Source of the DNA: Spizellomyces punctatus DAOM BR117
Taxonomy: Eukaryota; Chytridiomycota; Chytridiomycetes; Spizellomycetales; Spizellomycetaceae
DNA: 64,000 nt
Direction of reading: 5' to 3'
Assembly (NCBI RefSeq): GCF_000182565.1
Contig: NW_015971548.1
Location: forward strand, 736,047-800,046
Shown: piece after piece, positions 36,726 through 48,534 of the stretch
Numbering within the stretch: position 1 is the first letter of the stretch
Layout of the letters: each line of letters starts with the position of its first letter
Program-made: the position numbers and the translations under genes
The notes under the pieces: generated by a model
Told to the model about the DNA's origin: nothing
What the model saw: the letters and a program-made list of their open reading frames with translations, nothing else
The model's database searches: none

Positions 36726-39019
36726 CTACCTTGAAGTCGATGCCTTTGATACCCTGGAGCCCTTTGATACTCTGGAAGCCTTTGACGTTCGAGAGCCCGC
36801 AGATCCAAATACGCTCCCAAGCGTCAGTCTCTTTGGGTCTTCCTGCGCCTCCGTTTCTTCTGTCGGCTTGGAGGAATGGCGACTGTGGGATGATGGTGAA
36901 AGCCGTGGTGGTTTTGGCACGTGCGCAGGAGGAACAGGACTGATGGGTGGTGGGTATAGCGCAGTGTATCGAGCAGCGGTAGCTTCCCTGCAGACCTTGT
37001 TGGCTCCGGGATCGGAGAAGGGACGGTAACGATCAAGAGAAGGTCTTGCCGAATTTTCTGTTTCTGGATTGATATATGTAGATTCTTTGACTGGTGTCCT
37101 GCTCTTGGACAAGTATGATCTTTGGTCATACTCTGGTCGTTTGAGTCTTGTGGACGAAGGTACAAGTGGTTCGAGCTCGCTCGCTTTCTCAATGGGAGCG
37201 ATTGGATACAAATTCGAAAGCCTGATCACGTCGTGAGCTGGGGGAGGTTGTTTGCTATCGCCATTGAATGAGTTGAGTCCAGCACCCTTTCGATCCTTCG
37301 CGGCAGCTTCCCGCTTGATCTTGCGTCGTTTAGTGATAAATGCAGCACCGCCGACGAGTCCTCCCAGTAGTATCGCTCCGCCTACTGCTACGGCAGCAAT
37401 AAGTATGTACTTTTTGGTACTGGACATCCCAGTGTCTCCGAGTCCTTGCACATACAATGCCAGAAGAGGAATATTCTTGACGTCCTGGACCCAACCATCT
37501 GCGATGGTGTCATAAAAGTAGATAAATCTGTCTGTCGGATACGTTTCGTTTGCGCTGGGGTCAAATGCTGTCGCTCCGCCCGTCACGATGAGATATTGAC
37601 CAATGGAGGCAGAGAGTTGAAATGCTCGACGGGAGGGGGGACCTGGAGTTGTGGCCGGCTGAGAAGGCGCTGTTTGTGGCACACGACGGTGAACTCGGGG
37701 TGCATTGGTTGACTGGGATACTGCTGACGGGATGGTCTGCGTCGCAAGGCCTGGCGCTGCCGTAGCAGGAACGGACGGAGCGCTGCGTGATTCTGTGGAT
37801 GTACCATTACCTTTGCCGATAACATCGCACGACACGCCTTTTTGACTGGCACATGTGTCGTTTTGGTTATTGTCTACCCCATTGACTATATCCATATTGT
37901 CCTGCTTGCGAAACCACGTCCATCTTTGCGCATCCAATATCCACAAATCGTTTAAAAACGTGCCTGATGCGCTCTCCCCACCAAACACCCATGCTCGCCC
38001 ATTGACGTTTGTACAGGACATTCCAGAGCGTTGGCCAGGCGATAAATCACTGAACCATGCCGTGGTTTCCGTCCAGCGGTCATATGGAATGTCGTAAAGC
38101 CAAGAGTCCCCGTACACACGGCTGGAGTTCTGTCCACCCAAGAGAAGGAAAGAGGAAGAAGAAACAGGAACCAAGCAAGCGTATTGTCGAGGAGGAGGCG
38201 ATGGGGAGTAGAGATTCGTAAATCCAAGAGATGTGCTTTTGTATGATGTAAGATCGATGGACCAAAAATCGCTAAAAGTACTGGGGGCACCTGTCCAACC
38301 TTCTCAATGCTGTCCAATCAAAATCTAAAAAATAAAGGAAGCCAAGGAACAAAAACTAACCTCCAAATATGTACAACGTTCCGCCGATCAAAGCGGAAGA
38401 ATGTCCCCATCGAAGGGGCACATCTACAGGAACATTTGCCTCCCATGCCATCGCTTGAGGATCAAAAATGCCCAGCCCAGGTATCATGCTGCCTCCTGCC
38501 CCATTCCTGACGACAGTTTGTCCACCTGTGAAAGAAGAAAATATCAAGTTTCAGTAGTTTGCACCGATGCTTGGCCATAACCACAAACGAACCAAAGCAG
38601 TATATTCGTCGCGACTTTTGGCTATAGTCGCATGTTTGTCCGGTTACGTTGAGGCGGTTGGGCATGTTTGACGGAATCGATATGGGAACATCTACAGTCG
38701 AGAATGTTGCATAGGAGAAGACTGTGGCGGCAAAGCCAATAGACTGGCCAAGCTGAGCGCGAGTCGGATCTACAAACAATGGTAAGTCTGCGGTAATTTT
38801 CTTGGTCGATTGCTTGGGCGTTCACCGTTTACTTTATTTACCTGAGCTCAACAAGCTACCATTTCTCAAGTTACCTCCCAAGAGCACCATCTTTCCATCA
38901 GTGGCGATAGCAGATCCGAGCATTCGTGGGTACGGCGTCCGTGGCAGGTTAAGTTGCACCTGTTGGGCCAAAGCCAAGTCTGCAATAGCTAATAGGAGAA
39001 TCATCTTGAATGCCGCCAT
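36726..39019 (-). CDS. Kelch-type ectodomain, single transmembrane segment, proline-rich cytoplasmic tail
   Basis: Four exons: about 39019-38842, then three more beginning near 38770, 38526 and 38293, the last running to the stop at 36726. Total is about 700 aa. The signal peptide is MAAFKMILLLAIADLALAQ. Kelch-like repeats include GLGIFDPQAMAWE, RWGHSSALIGGTLYIFGG, FLLLGGQNSS and AWVFGGESAS. A Ser/Pro-rich stalk follows, then one membrane span (YILIAAVAVGGAILLGGLVG) and a basic KRRKIKR anchor. The cytoplasmic tail has no SH3 but is rich in PxxP, for example PPPISPVPPAHVPKPPRLSP near the C-terminus. It is clearly paralogous to the gene at 30489-32651: both have an NRLN(S/V)T(A/G)QTC...IYCFG segment and a matched RWGH segment, with introns in the same places. 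Function is unknown; a surface receptor is likely. Confidence 0.85.
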
Positions 39020-39969
39020 GGTGTGCTATATTGTGCACCACGGGCGTAACTGACAATAATGTCGACTTCAAAAAAAAATAGGGCGGGAACAGCGATAGTC
39101 CTTTGTCGCTGCGACCCGAAGCCACAACAAGCTCTTCCCGCCTTTTGTTGAAAACTTGCAACATGATGTGACCTGCTTGCGCTTGCATCAAGTGTTCCTG
39201 GGGAGAGGTCTTTTCCTCCTTCTGAAGCTTCTATCGCGTACACCACGGAAGCCAGCGAAAAAACCTTGAAAGCTTCTTAAACTCCGCGCGTTACGCGTCC
39301 TGAAATGTAATCTCCAGACAAAACTGGACGTGATCGAAGACTTGAGGGACATCCCTTGCCAATTATTATGTCCTTTTGCTTATTTATAGTCGCAACTTTT
39401 TCTTCGGTGGATATGAAGTATATTGTTTTCATCTTGCGTAATTGGATTCGTGGTTAGAGCGAACTCGGCAAAGCACGTCTCGGTTCTTAAATGCCTAATG
39501 ATTGAACAACCGAGGATATGTCAACGGGTTTAGAATACGCACTGGGAACAAGTTTTTACAACCTGGAGCTAGATGAACTGGAAGCTTTCTATTAGTTCTA
39601 CAGCTGCCCTGGACATCAAGTGTTGCTGAGTTTTAGTGTGTCGAGGTTTCGTTAGAAACCTTATAGGATTAATGGAAAACCGCATGGTAATTAACCAGCA
39701 TCAAGTAATAGTGCGTCTGGATAGATTAGCGACAAGTTGCATAAAACAGAGCTCATTGCAAGCAAATATATTTAAGGAATAGCTCCTTTTTGTTTATATT
39801 TCACTAAAGACTATAACCATCAGCTCGTTCCATTTCCTTCGATATCGCACATATAATTACAGACATCCCATCTAAGGCAGGACGCTATATAACCTCGGTT
39901 TTTTTTTCCACCCATTAAACCACAAAGAAACACATAATCACAGTGTTAAATTTACATCATAAAAGGTTT
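39020..39969. other. Intergenic, about 950 bp
   Basis: This lies between the start of the second Kelch gene (-) and the stop of the secreted Cys-rich gene (-). It is AT-rich in its distal half. I see no coding frame, RNA gene or repeat. Confidence 0.5.
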
Positions 39970-41046
39970 TTACCAGCCGCCGGGAATGTCGTCATCGTGG
40001 GTGAAGCGAGCCCAGATTTCGAGCTGCTCGCACTGGTCGAGATAAGCTTGGCGGTTCTTTTGGTTGGGTGCGCAGGCTAGGCGGTAGCAGAGAGAAAGAG
40101 TGGGGGACTTTACACAGTCAGTGTAGGCCTTTGCGTTCGGGCAGGAATCCCAGGCCGTTTCGCGACAGCTAGAGCAGTCACCGGTGCATGCTCCAGGAGT
40201 GGGGGTGGAGCTAGGAGAAGTAGTGGTCGAGGTTGTCTTGGTGGCAGGCTTGGTGGTCGCGACAGTTGTGGTGGCCACGGTGGTGGTGGTCACTGTCGTT
40301 GCGGTAGCAGTGGCGGTGGTGGTCGCAGTGCTAGTGGTCGAAGGCTCTGGGGCAAGACAGACGGCGGGAGTGTCGGATGTGGTAAGGTTGAAGACAAGAC
40401 CTTCGTTCAAGACGTTGAGTGGACCAGGGTAGGAAGGACCCAAGAAGACACCAAAGGCATCGGAGCGCTGGAAGCCGAGGGTGAGAGGAACACCAGGAAC
40501 GTTGACAGAGGTGAGGTTGATGGTGAGGGCGATCGTGTCATCGGCGATGATGGGGCGCGAGTCATTGCCGCAAAAGACGAAAACAAGACGGTCTCCCTTG
40601 GTACTGTAGAACTGCTGATGAGTGACATGACTTTACGCGCAGCAATTGAGTAACAGGACTTACGTAGCAACGGAGCTAACGAACGGGGTAGCTTCACCGG
40701 CAACAATGAGATTCTGGGGCACCGAAGAGTCATACAAGCTCAAAGTGGCAGTAGCAGCCGCACCACTTTGAAGTGGAACAACCTCAAACGACAACGAACA
40801 GATCGAAGCGTTGACTGGAGCGGTAAAGCCCTGCAGCCACGCGTCGCCGGCAACAAATAGGTTGCGTGAAAAGGTCTCGTTGCTTGACGTGCCAAAGATG
40901 GCATCGCAAGAGGGGTCCAGAGCAGGTTGGATGTTCTGACGCGCGTGCAGGCGGTGCTGATTGGAGATCATGCCGGATGGGAAAGCTTGAACCGCAGTGG
41001 CCGTGGCCAACAGTGCGCCGACGAAAAGAGAGGCAGGTGAAAACAT
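39970..41046 (-). CDS. Secreted protein with Thr-rich linker and C-terminal Cys-rich module
   Basis: Two exons, 41046-40664 and 40603-39970, give 338 aa in phase. ATG 41046 starts a signal peptide MFSPASLFVGALLATATAVQA, and an R after LHA suggests a possible processing site. The N-terminal domain (about 25-215) is beta-rich in composition with several N-glycosylation sequons. It is followed by a Thr/Ala-rich linker (TTVATTTVATTKPATKTT) and a C-terminal module of about 70 residues with eight Cys, including CTGDCSSC and CYRLAC. The layout (domain, O-glycosylated linker, Cys-rich module) is common in secreted wall-binding proteins, but I cannot name the module. A TATA box lies 125 bp upstream. 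Whether it binds chitin is untested inference. Confidence 0.8.
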
Positions 41047-41170
41047 GCTGGCACTGATGTCAAGTTGGAAGAAAATGATGGAGTTCTTTGTACTAGCGCT
41101 AAGTCTTGAGCAGCTAAATACACAAGAGCAATGTGAGTGTAGAGGGTGGGGGGATGCGCCAGACGGGCTT

Positions 41171-41178
41171 CTTTTATA
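41171..41178 (-). promoter_or_regulatory. TATA box for the secreted Cys-rich gene
   Basis: On the minus strand the sequence reads TATAAAAG, 125 bp upstream of the ATG at 41046. It is a perfect TATA consensus at a reasonable distance for a highly expressed secreted protein. Confidence 0.5.
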
Positions 41179-42114
41179 GACGCAACGTAGGTTGTTGGGG
41201 AAGGGGAAAACGTGCGCATTTTTCCATACAGAAAACACATCATAAAATAGTTTAGAAGGACATTTCCTACGTTATGTAATGCTAAATGTGTAGATTCTTC
41301 ATGAGAATGCTGACCAAGAGGGTGAAGAGAAGGTGCGCATGGTCGTTGTCGGAGTTTGTTTGCTAGATCGAAGTTTTATTACCTTCCGACGCGCGTATCC
41401 TCCATCGGACGTGTTTACGTTTACCTTACCCTGGTTTATTTAAAAATACCGGCCTGGGTACCGTAAATAAAAACGGAAGTTTATGGCACTAGATTGTTTT
41501 TAAACAAATGCAAATGGATACGCAGGGCAGGAAGATGATATATGCACTTTTCGACACCAAACAGCAAGAGTCACAAAGGACTCTAGCTCTTAGCACCACT
41601 CTGATAATGTTGGTCTGCTGTGGGCCAGTCAATCCCATCGTCGTGGTGGTTGTCGTTCTCAACAGTTCAAAGAAGGTTGGGGGGGGCATCGGAGATTTCA
41701 GAACCTCTTCGGAAGTGAATGTTACGTCATCAACAGTTGCTGCGCGCGTCGAATTTCGAGTGCAGAGAAGTTTGTTCGGTGAATTTAATTTCTTACCAAT
41801 CCCATTAAGAAGGTAAGGATGGAGGCCAAGTTTGCATTGTTTTCATTGAACGTAAGCAATTCCGACATCTTCTTGTTGCGGGCTTCTTCTAACTGCAAGC
41901 ACATGCGTGTCCTCAACGTCAGCAAGCACCTGCTCAACTGCTTGGGTGATATTGTAGTCGTGTATCCATCATTCTGAACCATGTGCATGTTTTCATTGTC
42001 GACCGCGAGACTGAGCTCACTGTATTTTGCAAGTTTATTTTCAAAACATATGTCCGTATCTTACTTAAAATATATACAATATTGTAAAAAATATATGGAA
42101 TCAGAGAAGCCTAA
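41179..42114. other. Intergenic, about 0.9 kb, with an unresolved minus-strand coding-like patch
   Basis: Most of this is AT-rich. On the minus strand, 41988-41800 reads as a helical, moderately charged peptide (LEEARNKKMSELLTFNENNA) and is followed by a GTAAG donor. A second open patch lies at 41745-41490 (FTSEEVLKSPMPPPTFFELL). They may be two exons of a small gene, but I found no in-phase join with a sensible start, so I do not call it. Confidence 0.3.
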
Positions 42115-43341
42115 CTAATGCTCCTGGAGCCTGTAAATCACGAGAACAACGCCTTTGCTCTCAACCCTTGTGCCCAGCTCTACCTCTTGCACCAATTCAT
42201 CTTGGCATTTGAACCACCGGGACCCGCCTCTCAGCCGTGTGTAAGTGAGAAAGTGTCCACCGGTTTGTGTCACAAATCCATGAAGACGATAAAATGTCTT
42301 TTGATCCGAATGTCGGTTCTCGAGGTAAAACCCAAGATCGACCTCAAGCGGCAGCTCAATCGGCGGTGCATGATAGGACCCGCCATTGACGACGGGACGC
42401 TGAAGATGAATTGTCAGGTAATGAGGGAGTCGTGTAAATCGTATCTGCCGATCGGGTGTAGCATTAGGCGTCGACAGAGGAGAGGAATCGGGACTACGGA
42501 AGGCGCTTGACAAATTTGACAGCAAGGAGCGGTTGCTGAACGGACCGCCGAAAAAAAAAGTAGCGACTGCATGACCGAACCGGTTGTTAAGAAGTGAGAT
42601 CAGAGACACTGTTTCCTGGTCATTATAGTCGGCAAGAGGGATGGTGAGAAGAGAGGTTGTTTCCTGCCTGGCGCTTCCAGAATCCAGGACATCTACAGCA
42701 CTATCAGTTCTTCCCTTCAGGGCGATAGCTGCGTTTCCATATCCTTTTGCCTGGAGATTTGCGGGATGTGGGGCATCGACTAATCCCATCTCAAACCTCC
42801 TTCCGAACCTCGTTCTTCCTAGCACGTCGTCCAACATGGCACGGGTAACCTTTTCCACATCGGGGACAATCATATTCTGTACATGGGGCGCGTGATCTTC
42901 TGATGGAAGTCCGCATGCCTCTCTCCACCAGTTCAATTCGACAAGCTCTGCCGGAGCAACTCTTGCTAGTTCTTCTTCATTTCCATCACATTGAAACTTG
43001 CGGACCATCTTTACAAACTCTGCAATGTTTGGTAGTTTTGCAGCAACGGGGAGCTCTTCGTTTAGGTTTGGGAGACATGTGAAAAGCTGGAGCATTGCAT
43101 TGAGAACTGAACGAGGTTTCGAGCGGTGGGGGTTTGGGAGACCTTGAAGAGACCTGTTTGCAGAAGACTTTCAATTCAATTTCCTCACCATTCGCACACA
43201 AAGCGAAACTTACTCATTGGGAGCATATGAAATGCATGGTTCATTCATTTCCTCTTCTTGAGGTGGAAACACAATGACCTCGGGAATAGCGAAAGAGACA
43301 GCACCCGCCAAGCGAGCTTCCTTTGCTGGACGCAACTCCAT
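42115..43341 (-). CDS. Divergent ubiquitin-specific protease (USP)-like protein, probably inactive
   Basis: Two exons, 43341-43214 and 43153-42115, give 388 aa. The C-terminal half resembles the USP fold: LPHYLTIHLQRP (the usual LPxxLxIHLxR strand), then TQTGGHFLTYTRL (the His box) and WFKCQDELV. The N-terminal Cys box is not canonical. The best match is RSVLNAMLQLF, where the active-site Cys would be Ser, and the usual QQDAHE segment and zinc-finger CxxC pairs are not visible. If the start exon is right, this is a pseudo-protease that might still bind ubiquitin. Alternatively a missed upstream exon carries the Cys box, since an in-frame Cys occurs in NEPCISYAPN. An intact USP gene lies next to it, divergently oriented. 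Confidence 0.65.
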
Positions 43342-44530
43342 CAGGAACAAGAGTTACCAAATGTAATACTACTTCAGTTTTACAATGCGTTGAAAGCGAA
43401 ATGAATTCTGTTTGTCGGAGTAGTTTGGTCTGCCCTTTAAGCCAAAGGGACCTTTTGCCAGCCATTTTGCACAGCCCATAACACCCGATGATAAGCTGGA
43501 TGATAAGGGCGGACAGATGATATGAGGGTGATAAATATATATCTATGATATTTTATGCGGCCAACTTTCTATAAATAACAACTTTTTGTTTGTCATCAAT
43601 TTCCAGGAATGTGGGCGCAAAACGGCCAACTGGCGGAAGCGATATGCTTCATGACGGACGACTGCATGTACGAGGCAATCTCACATGCAATGTTTGGTCT
43701 GGGAGGCATGGTCAGCCATCAAGGTTTGCTAAGGCACATTGCCCTGCTCTTTGCGATATCCTTTGGACGCAGGTGCATCCACAAGTGATCTAGCAGGATC
43801 TGCAAAGTCCAATGCTTTGCATCCATCCCCAAAGATTTGTAGCAAAAGGTTTGTAGCAAATGGTACACATTTTATAAAGAAAGGACACACCCCCAGCAGT
43901 TCGATGACTGCGGGATGCTCTTACAAGGGTACGATCCCGATCATGAATGCCTGCCAATGTGTTAACCAATACCAAATGCAAGAACAGCTGCTTTCGTAAG
44001 CTAACAGTAAGCATCCACGTGGCACATATGTGGCTTGCGACTCTCTCGATGACAACTGTCCTTTCGACCGCGAAATGCCCCACACAGCATGCAACTTCCT
44101 TGTCCATTTGGGTTGGCATCCTGCGAGCACGCACGCCGCTGAACACCGTATACCAGAAAGAGTCATATTCCTGTCTCGCTTACCGCCTGCACCGGACGAC
44201 AGGAAAACATTTGCATTATACACTGATCGACAATATTGGCGTCTGGTTCAATCCAGCACATTTGCTTTTTTTTTGCGCGAGGGGCGGCCAGCATGCCTTT
44301 TGGATTAGAGGGGTTTAGGCAATCTTCATAGTACGTTCACCATACTTTTTCCTATTGATTCGTCGTCCCCCACGACGTGTGAATTGTGGTGGGAAACTTT
44401 TGGGGTTTGAGCACACGCCCCGAAACTTTTTACGTCGGTTCTCACTTGCACGCACGCAGTTCACCGTGAACTCCTTTTTTTTCTTTCCATTTTTTCCCTT
44501 TTCCATATCGTTTATTCGGTCACCCATAAA
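43342..44530. other. Intergenic, about 1.2 kb (divergent)
   Basis: This separates two divergent USP-family genes. It has a 14-bp near-tandem repeat (TTTGTAGCAAAAGG then TTTGTAGCAAATGG) near 43835-43862. Several short open frames exist, but none has a coherent composition or splice partner. Confidence 0.5.
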
Positions 44531-47500
44531 ATGAACCCGCTCGCTTGGCTCTCCAACGATCCTATCCCTTTCCTTGGTCCCGATAATCCCCTCGGCAGCT
44601 TACGGTCAATCTTCATACTTAACGTTGGTGCAGGAATAGTGGCATGCGTGGCGGCGTTTGGGTTATGGAGGTTGGCAGCTGGCTCGGAAGCCGATGACGA
44701 CGATGAGTCAGAACACACAAGCAAAGCGCGAAGAAGAAAACAGAAATCTAAGAAGATCAAGTCGGGGAGCGACAATGGATCTTGGAACCGTCTTGGGAAA
44801 GGGAAATGGAAATGGAAAGCAGACCAGGGTAAGTGTCTCTCGTCTCCATCATCCCTCAACAAGAGCTAATGTAACCATGTAGATGATACTCTATACCCTG
44901 CCGGATTATACAATTTGGGAAATACCTGTTTCATGAACTCTGTAATACAAGTGAGTGTTTGGTATTGACAGACACGTTTGCCTACATGCGATTTGTCGCA
45001 TGGTCTCTGTTCGTCAGCTGACGGCTCCATGGAACGTTTCGATAGGCTCTATCCTCCCTACCTATCTTTTGCGCATATCTACGAGATCGATATGCGAAGC
45101 ACTGTGCTGACGATCTTGTTAATTCGGGAAGAGATAAAGCTTTACCCGTTACTGAAGCTTTATTGGGGCTGACAGACTGTATGTGGACAATTACGCCTTT
45201 CCATGTTGTTGTAGCTTGCCTCGAAGTAACATGAACCCGTCGCTTAGCGTTGAACGAGCTTGAAACATCTCGTAAAGTTTTACGACCCACGAGCCTTATG
45301 TCGGCCCTGGCCGTCACAAACAAGAGTAATCGGCGATTGCTCTGTTATGAGCAACAGGATGCACATGAACTACTTCAGCTAGTCTCTAGCACTATCTCAA
45401 GTGAAGAGTTTGACGATTACGGTCTCTTGTCGTTGCGTGAAGTGCGAGGCCTTGCCGTGACAAACGACGGACGGTCACCCCCAAACGGTCAGCAGATATC
45501 GCCAGTTGTGTTTTTAGGGACAAAAGTGGACGTTGTGTTATCCACACGGCTGCGAAGTCCATTAACTGGGCTGCTGGCACACAAGATTACCTGTCGCATC
45601 TGTCAGTACTCTGTAGGTTATCCTTTTTTGTGGGACGCTGTTCATCTTTTCGTGATGGTCTGATACTTTTGGCTTCCTCAGTCAGGCATTCGTCATCAGA
45701 CATACGATAATTTATCTTTGGCCATTCCTCCGTTGGTAAGATATTTGTACTCGTAGATTGGATGCATCCGTATGGCCACTGATATTTCCTGTGCTTCACT
45801 ATCCGCTAACAGCGACAATGCAGTCTGGATACGATAATTGGAGCTTATGTCTCACCAGAAAGCATCCACGACTACAAATGCGATAAATGTTCTTTGGATG
45901 CAACGTTGAAGGCGCTCGACAGGGACCTGGTGACACAGCGGAGCAAGATCGATGGCCTAAAGACGGCGAGAAAGCGAGTAAACCACCAAACACGGAAGAA
46001 AAAGGCAAAGAAAGCGATCAATGGCACAATCGTGGATGGACTCCATCAAGGGAACGAGACAATACCCTTGATTGAGATGGGAGAGGATGTAGTAGATGCC
46101 ATTTCACTTGAGGAAAGGTCCAAAGCTATAGGGGATGAACTGAGGAATGAACTCCAAAAGCTGGTGTCGCTGGAGAAGGATCGCGAAGTCGTAGAGCACG
46201 CTTTCAAGTATGATGTGGACGCTGAACTGGTACGTTGATGTTCTGCTTCCGAAAACCAGTGTGCCGCAGCGGCAAGTAACAATAGGTTTTCTTTCTTTCG
46301 TTACCCCGAAGCCGGACACGGTCAAGCGCATAAAATACGCCAGTCCCTTATCCAGCAAGGAAACCCTCATTGCAACCGCTCCACCATGCCTGTGTCTGCA
46401 CATGCAACGATCGGTATTCCATCCTACTGGCGCTGTTATGAAAAATAATTGTCGCATCGTGTTTGAGGAATATCTCGATTTGGGACCGTTTTGCACAGGA
46501 GGAGACGACGGGCAGTATTTTGGATGTGGGACGAGTCAGCAGGCCTGGGGGAGTAGAACAAGAGTTATGAGTGTTTTAGATGGCTTGGGTGGTGCTGTGG
46601 GGACGACTACAATACTCAAGCTGCTTAATGTGAGTGGTGAGGGCGGCAGCCAATTTGGTACCGCAGACGGTCCTCATCTTAAACATCTGACCGAGAGTGG
46701 CGGCGTTCAGCATATGGATAGTAATGGGAGCCGTGAACGTCAAGAATGGGATGAAAAGAGCGGACAATTGGTGCACGATTCGGAAGGAGTAACGGCAGGA
46801 GCATCACTGGGAGCGACTAATGAGGACGGTAAAGCCGTTAAATTAGGAGCTCCAGCCGCAACGCACAGGACGCAGGAAGAGACACCTGATGGAGACCCAA
46901 AGACCATCTCCAATGGCCAATCGCTCATGGAAAGTACGACTTTCAGCACTGGATTGAAAGGGGCTGCACAGTTGCCGTCAGCAGGTACCGACAAATCTCT
47001 TGCCGATAATGACGATGGTGGTACCGCACGTTGCCAAATACCGAATGGTGTCGCGAAAGAAAGTACTTTAACCCAGGCAGCTCCCTCCAGTGGAGATGAT
47101 GAAGCAGAGCAGGAGATTGTTGCAAGCCTGCCTAATAGCGCTGAACGACGAGACGCCGCGGAGCATGTGCTGCAGCATGATTTACAAACCGGACAAAATG
47201 AGCCAAAGAATGAAGTGCTGAGTGGTGCAATTCTTCCTACTTCATCAGATACCCCACAGACGGTTTCTGGCAATGGAAAGTCATCTGTGACAGCGGATAT
47301 CGAAGCAACGACTTTGGAAGATTGCATCAAAATTGAAGACGAAGATTTCCCACAATTAGAGGAAGTACCAACAGAGCCGCAAGACACGCTGGATAAGTCA
47401 GGAAGCGAAGTGAGAAAGGATGATGCTGGAAGAATCAAAGGAGAGGAGCCGCCAGCCTCAAAAATTCTTAAGCAATCCTCCTCACTGCCTCAGCCGCCTT

Positions 47501-47841
47501 ACCCCTATCTTTACCGCCTTCAATCCGTCGTCCTGCACTATGGCAGCCACGACTCTGGTCACTTTGTCACCTACCGACGCGTCAAGCGCCCCGTCACCGA
47601 CAAAACAGACAGCGTCAGCAGCACTAGCACAACTCCCCTCCTCAGACGGCGGCGACGGGTAAACCAACCGGATACGGATGCAGATTCAAGTTCATCAGGT
47701 TGTCCCGCAGACGAGGATGGCGATCGATGGTATCGGATCTCGGATGATCGGGTTGACCTTGTCAAAGATTTTGAGAGGGAGGTTATCGAGCATGGTGCAA
47801 GTTATGTCTATATGCTGTTTTATGAAAAAGTGCTGGAATGA
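44531..47841 (+). CDS. Membrane-anchored ubiquitin-specific protease, USP30/Ubp16-like
   Basis: Seven exons (44531-44828, 44883-44950, 45046-45178, 45248-45612, 45682-45735, 45813-46229, 46270-47841) give 968 aa. It removes ubiquitin from proteins; the N-terminal membrane span (SIFILNVGAGIVACVAAFGL) followed by a strongly basic stretch matches USP30 and yeast Ubp16, which sit in the mitochondrial outer membrane. The catalytic Cys is in GLYNLGNTCFMNSVIQ. The ubiquitin-binding box is YEQQDAHELLQLV. The zinc pair is ITCRICQY and YKCDKCSL. The catalytic His is in GSHDSGHFVTYRRV, and the third residue is in WYRISDD. A low-complexity acidic insertion of about 280 residues splits the last part of the domain. 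The sixth intron would be only 40 nt, so that junction is the least certain. Confidence 0.88.
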
Positions 47842-48534
47842 TTTGTTCTGCATGTAAATAATTTATATCATGTATTTACTGCTGCTCCTCTCATGTGCTT
47901 TGGCATTTGGATTTATTTTAATTTGGTAATCGAATAGATGGAATGTTTGCATACGTCGAGAATCATGTCAATTTACAAATTGCTTTGTTCTTTCTGTCCT
48001 TTTACCCTCTGCACAGTCGGCGCAATGATTGCCATTTTGGCCAGATGGTTTCGTAGCCAGCAAACAACAAAAATACACACACTAGCCGCTGTTAGTTGGA
48101 ACTCCTTTAAATATTTACGCACATGCGCAACACATCATTGGAGGAATATAGAGTTGACGCTTCACCAACAAGGCTGCCAAATCCCAATCCCGTTAAAATC
48201 GTCGTCCCGAGGAGGAGGAAACGTGCACAGTCTATCCAATTTCTTGGCGACCTGTTTTCCTTCTTCTTGTCGTCGTCGTCGTCGTCGTCATCATTCGCAA
48301 CCAGCCGGATGGGGATAAACGGGAGAACGGTTGAGACCAAAAAAGGCTAAATAGCATTGAAGATCAATGTGTAACATATGTACGTGAGCGTCTAAGCCAC
48401 TCGCTCTGGACATTTGAAGGTGACCTTTTCACGTTTGTTTTCCTTCCCCCCTCGTGCGGTTTCCAACAAAAACTGGGGGCTTGCTCACTGGAAAATACGA
48501 TATTTCAAGATAGTGTTTAAAGGTGGAATAACAA
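47842..48534. other. Intergenic, about 0.7 kb
   Basis: This is the 3' flank of the USP gene and the promoter of the TMEM135 gene, both on the plus strand. It includes a short trinucleotide repeat. No gene is supported. Confidence 0.5.
48269..48289. repeat. (GTC)7 microsatellite
   Basis: Seven uninterrupted GTC units in the upstream region of the TMEM135 gene. Read on the minus strand it would encode an Asp run, but no gene supports that reading. Confidence 0.95.

Noticed and set aside
41490-41988. Minus-strand patches that look like two exons of a small protein
   Set aside because: Composition is protein-like and a donor follows the first patch, but no in-phase acceptor and no convincing start could be found, so no gene is called.
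43590-44318. Several overlapping short open frames on both strands between the two USP-family genes
   Set aside because: None has continuity, motifs or a splice partner; most likely chance frames in a promoter region.
48107-48340. Minus-strand frame with an eight-Asp run
   Set aside because: It is the (GTC)7 microsatellite read in reverse, with no further protein-like sequence around it.
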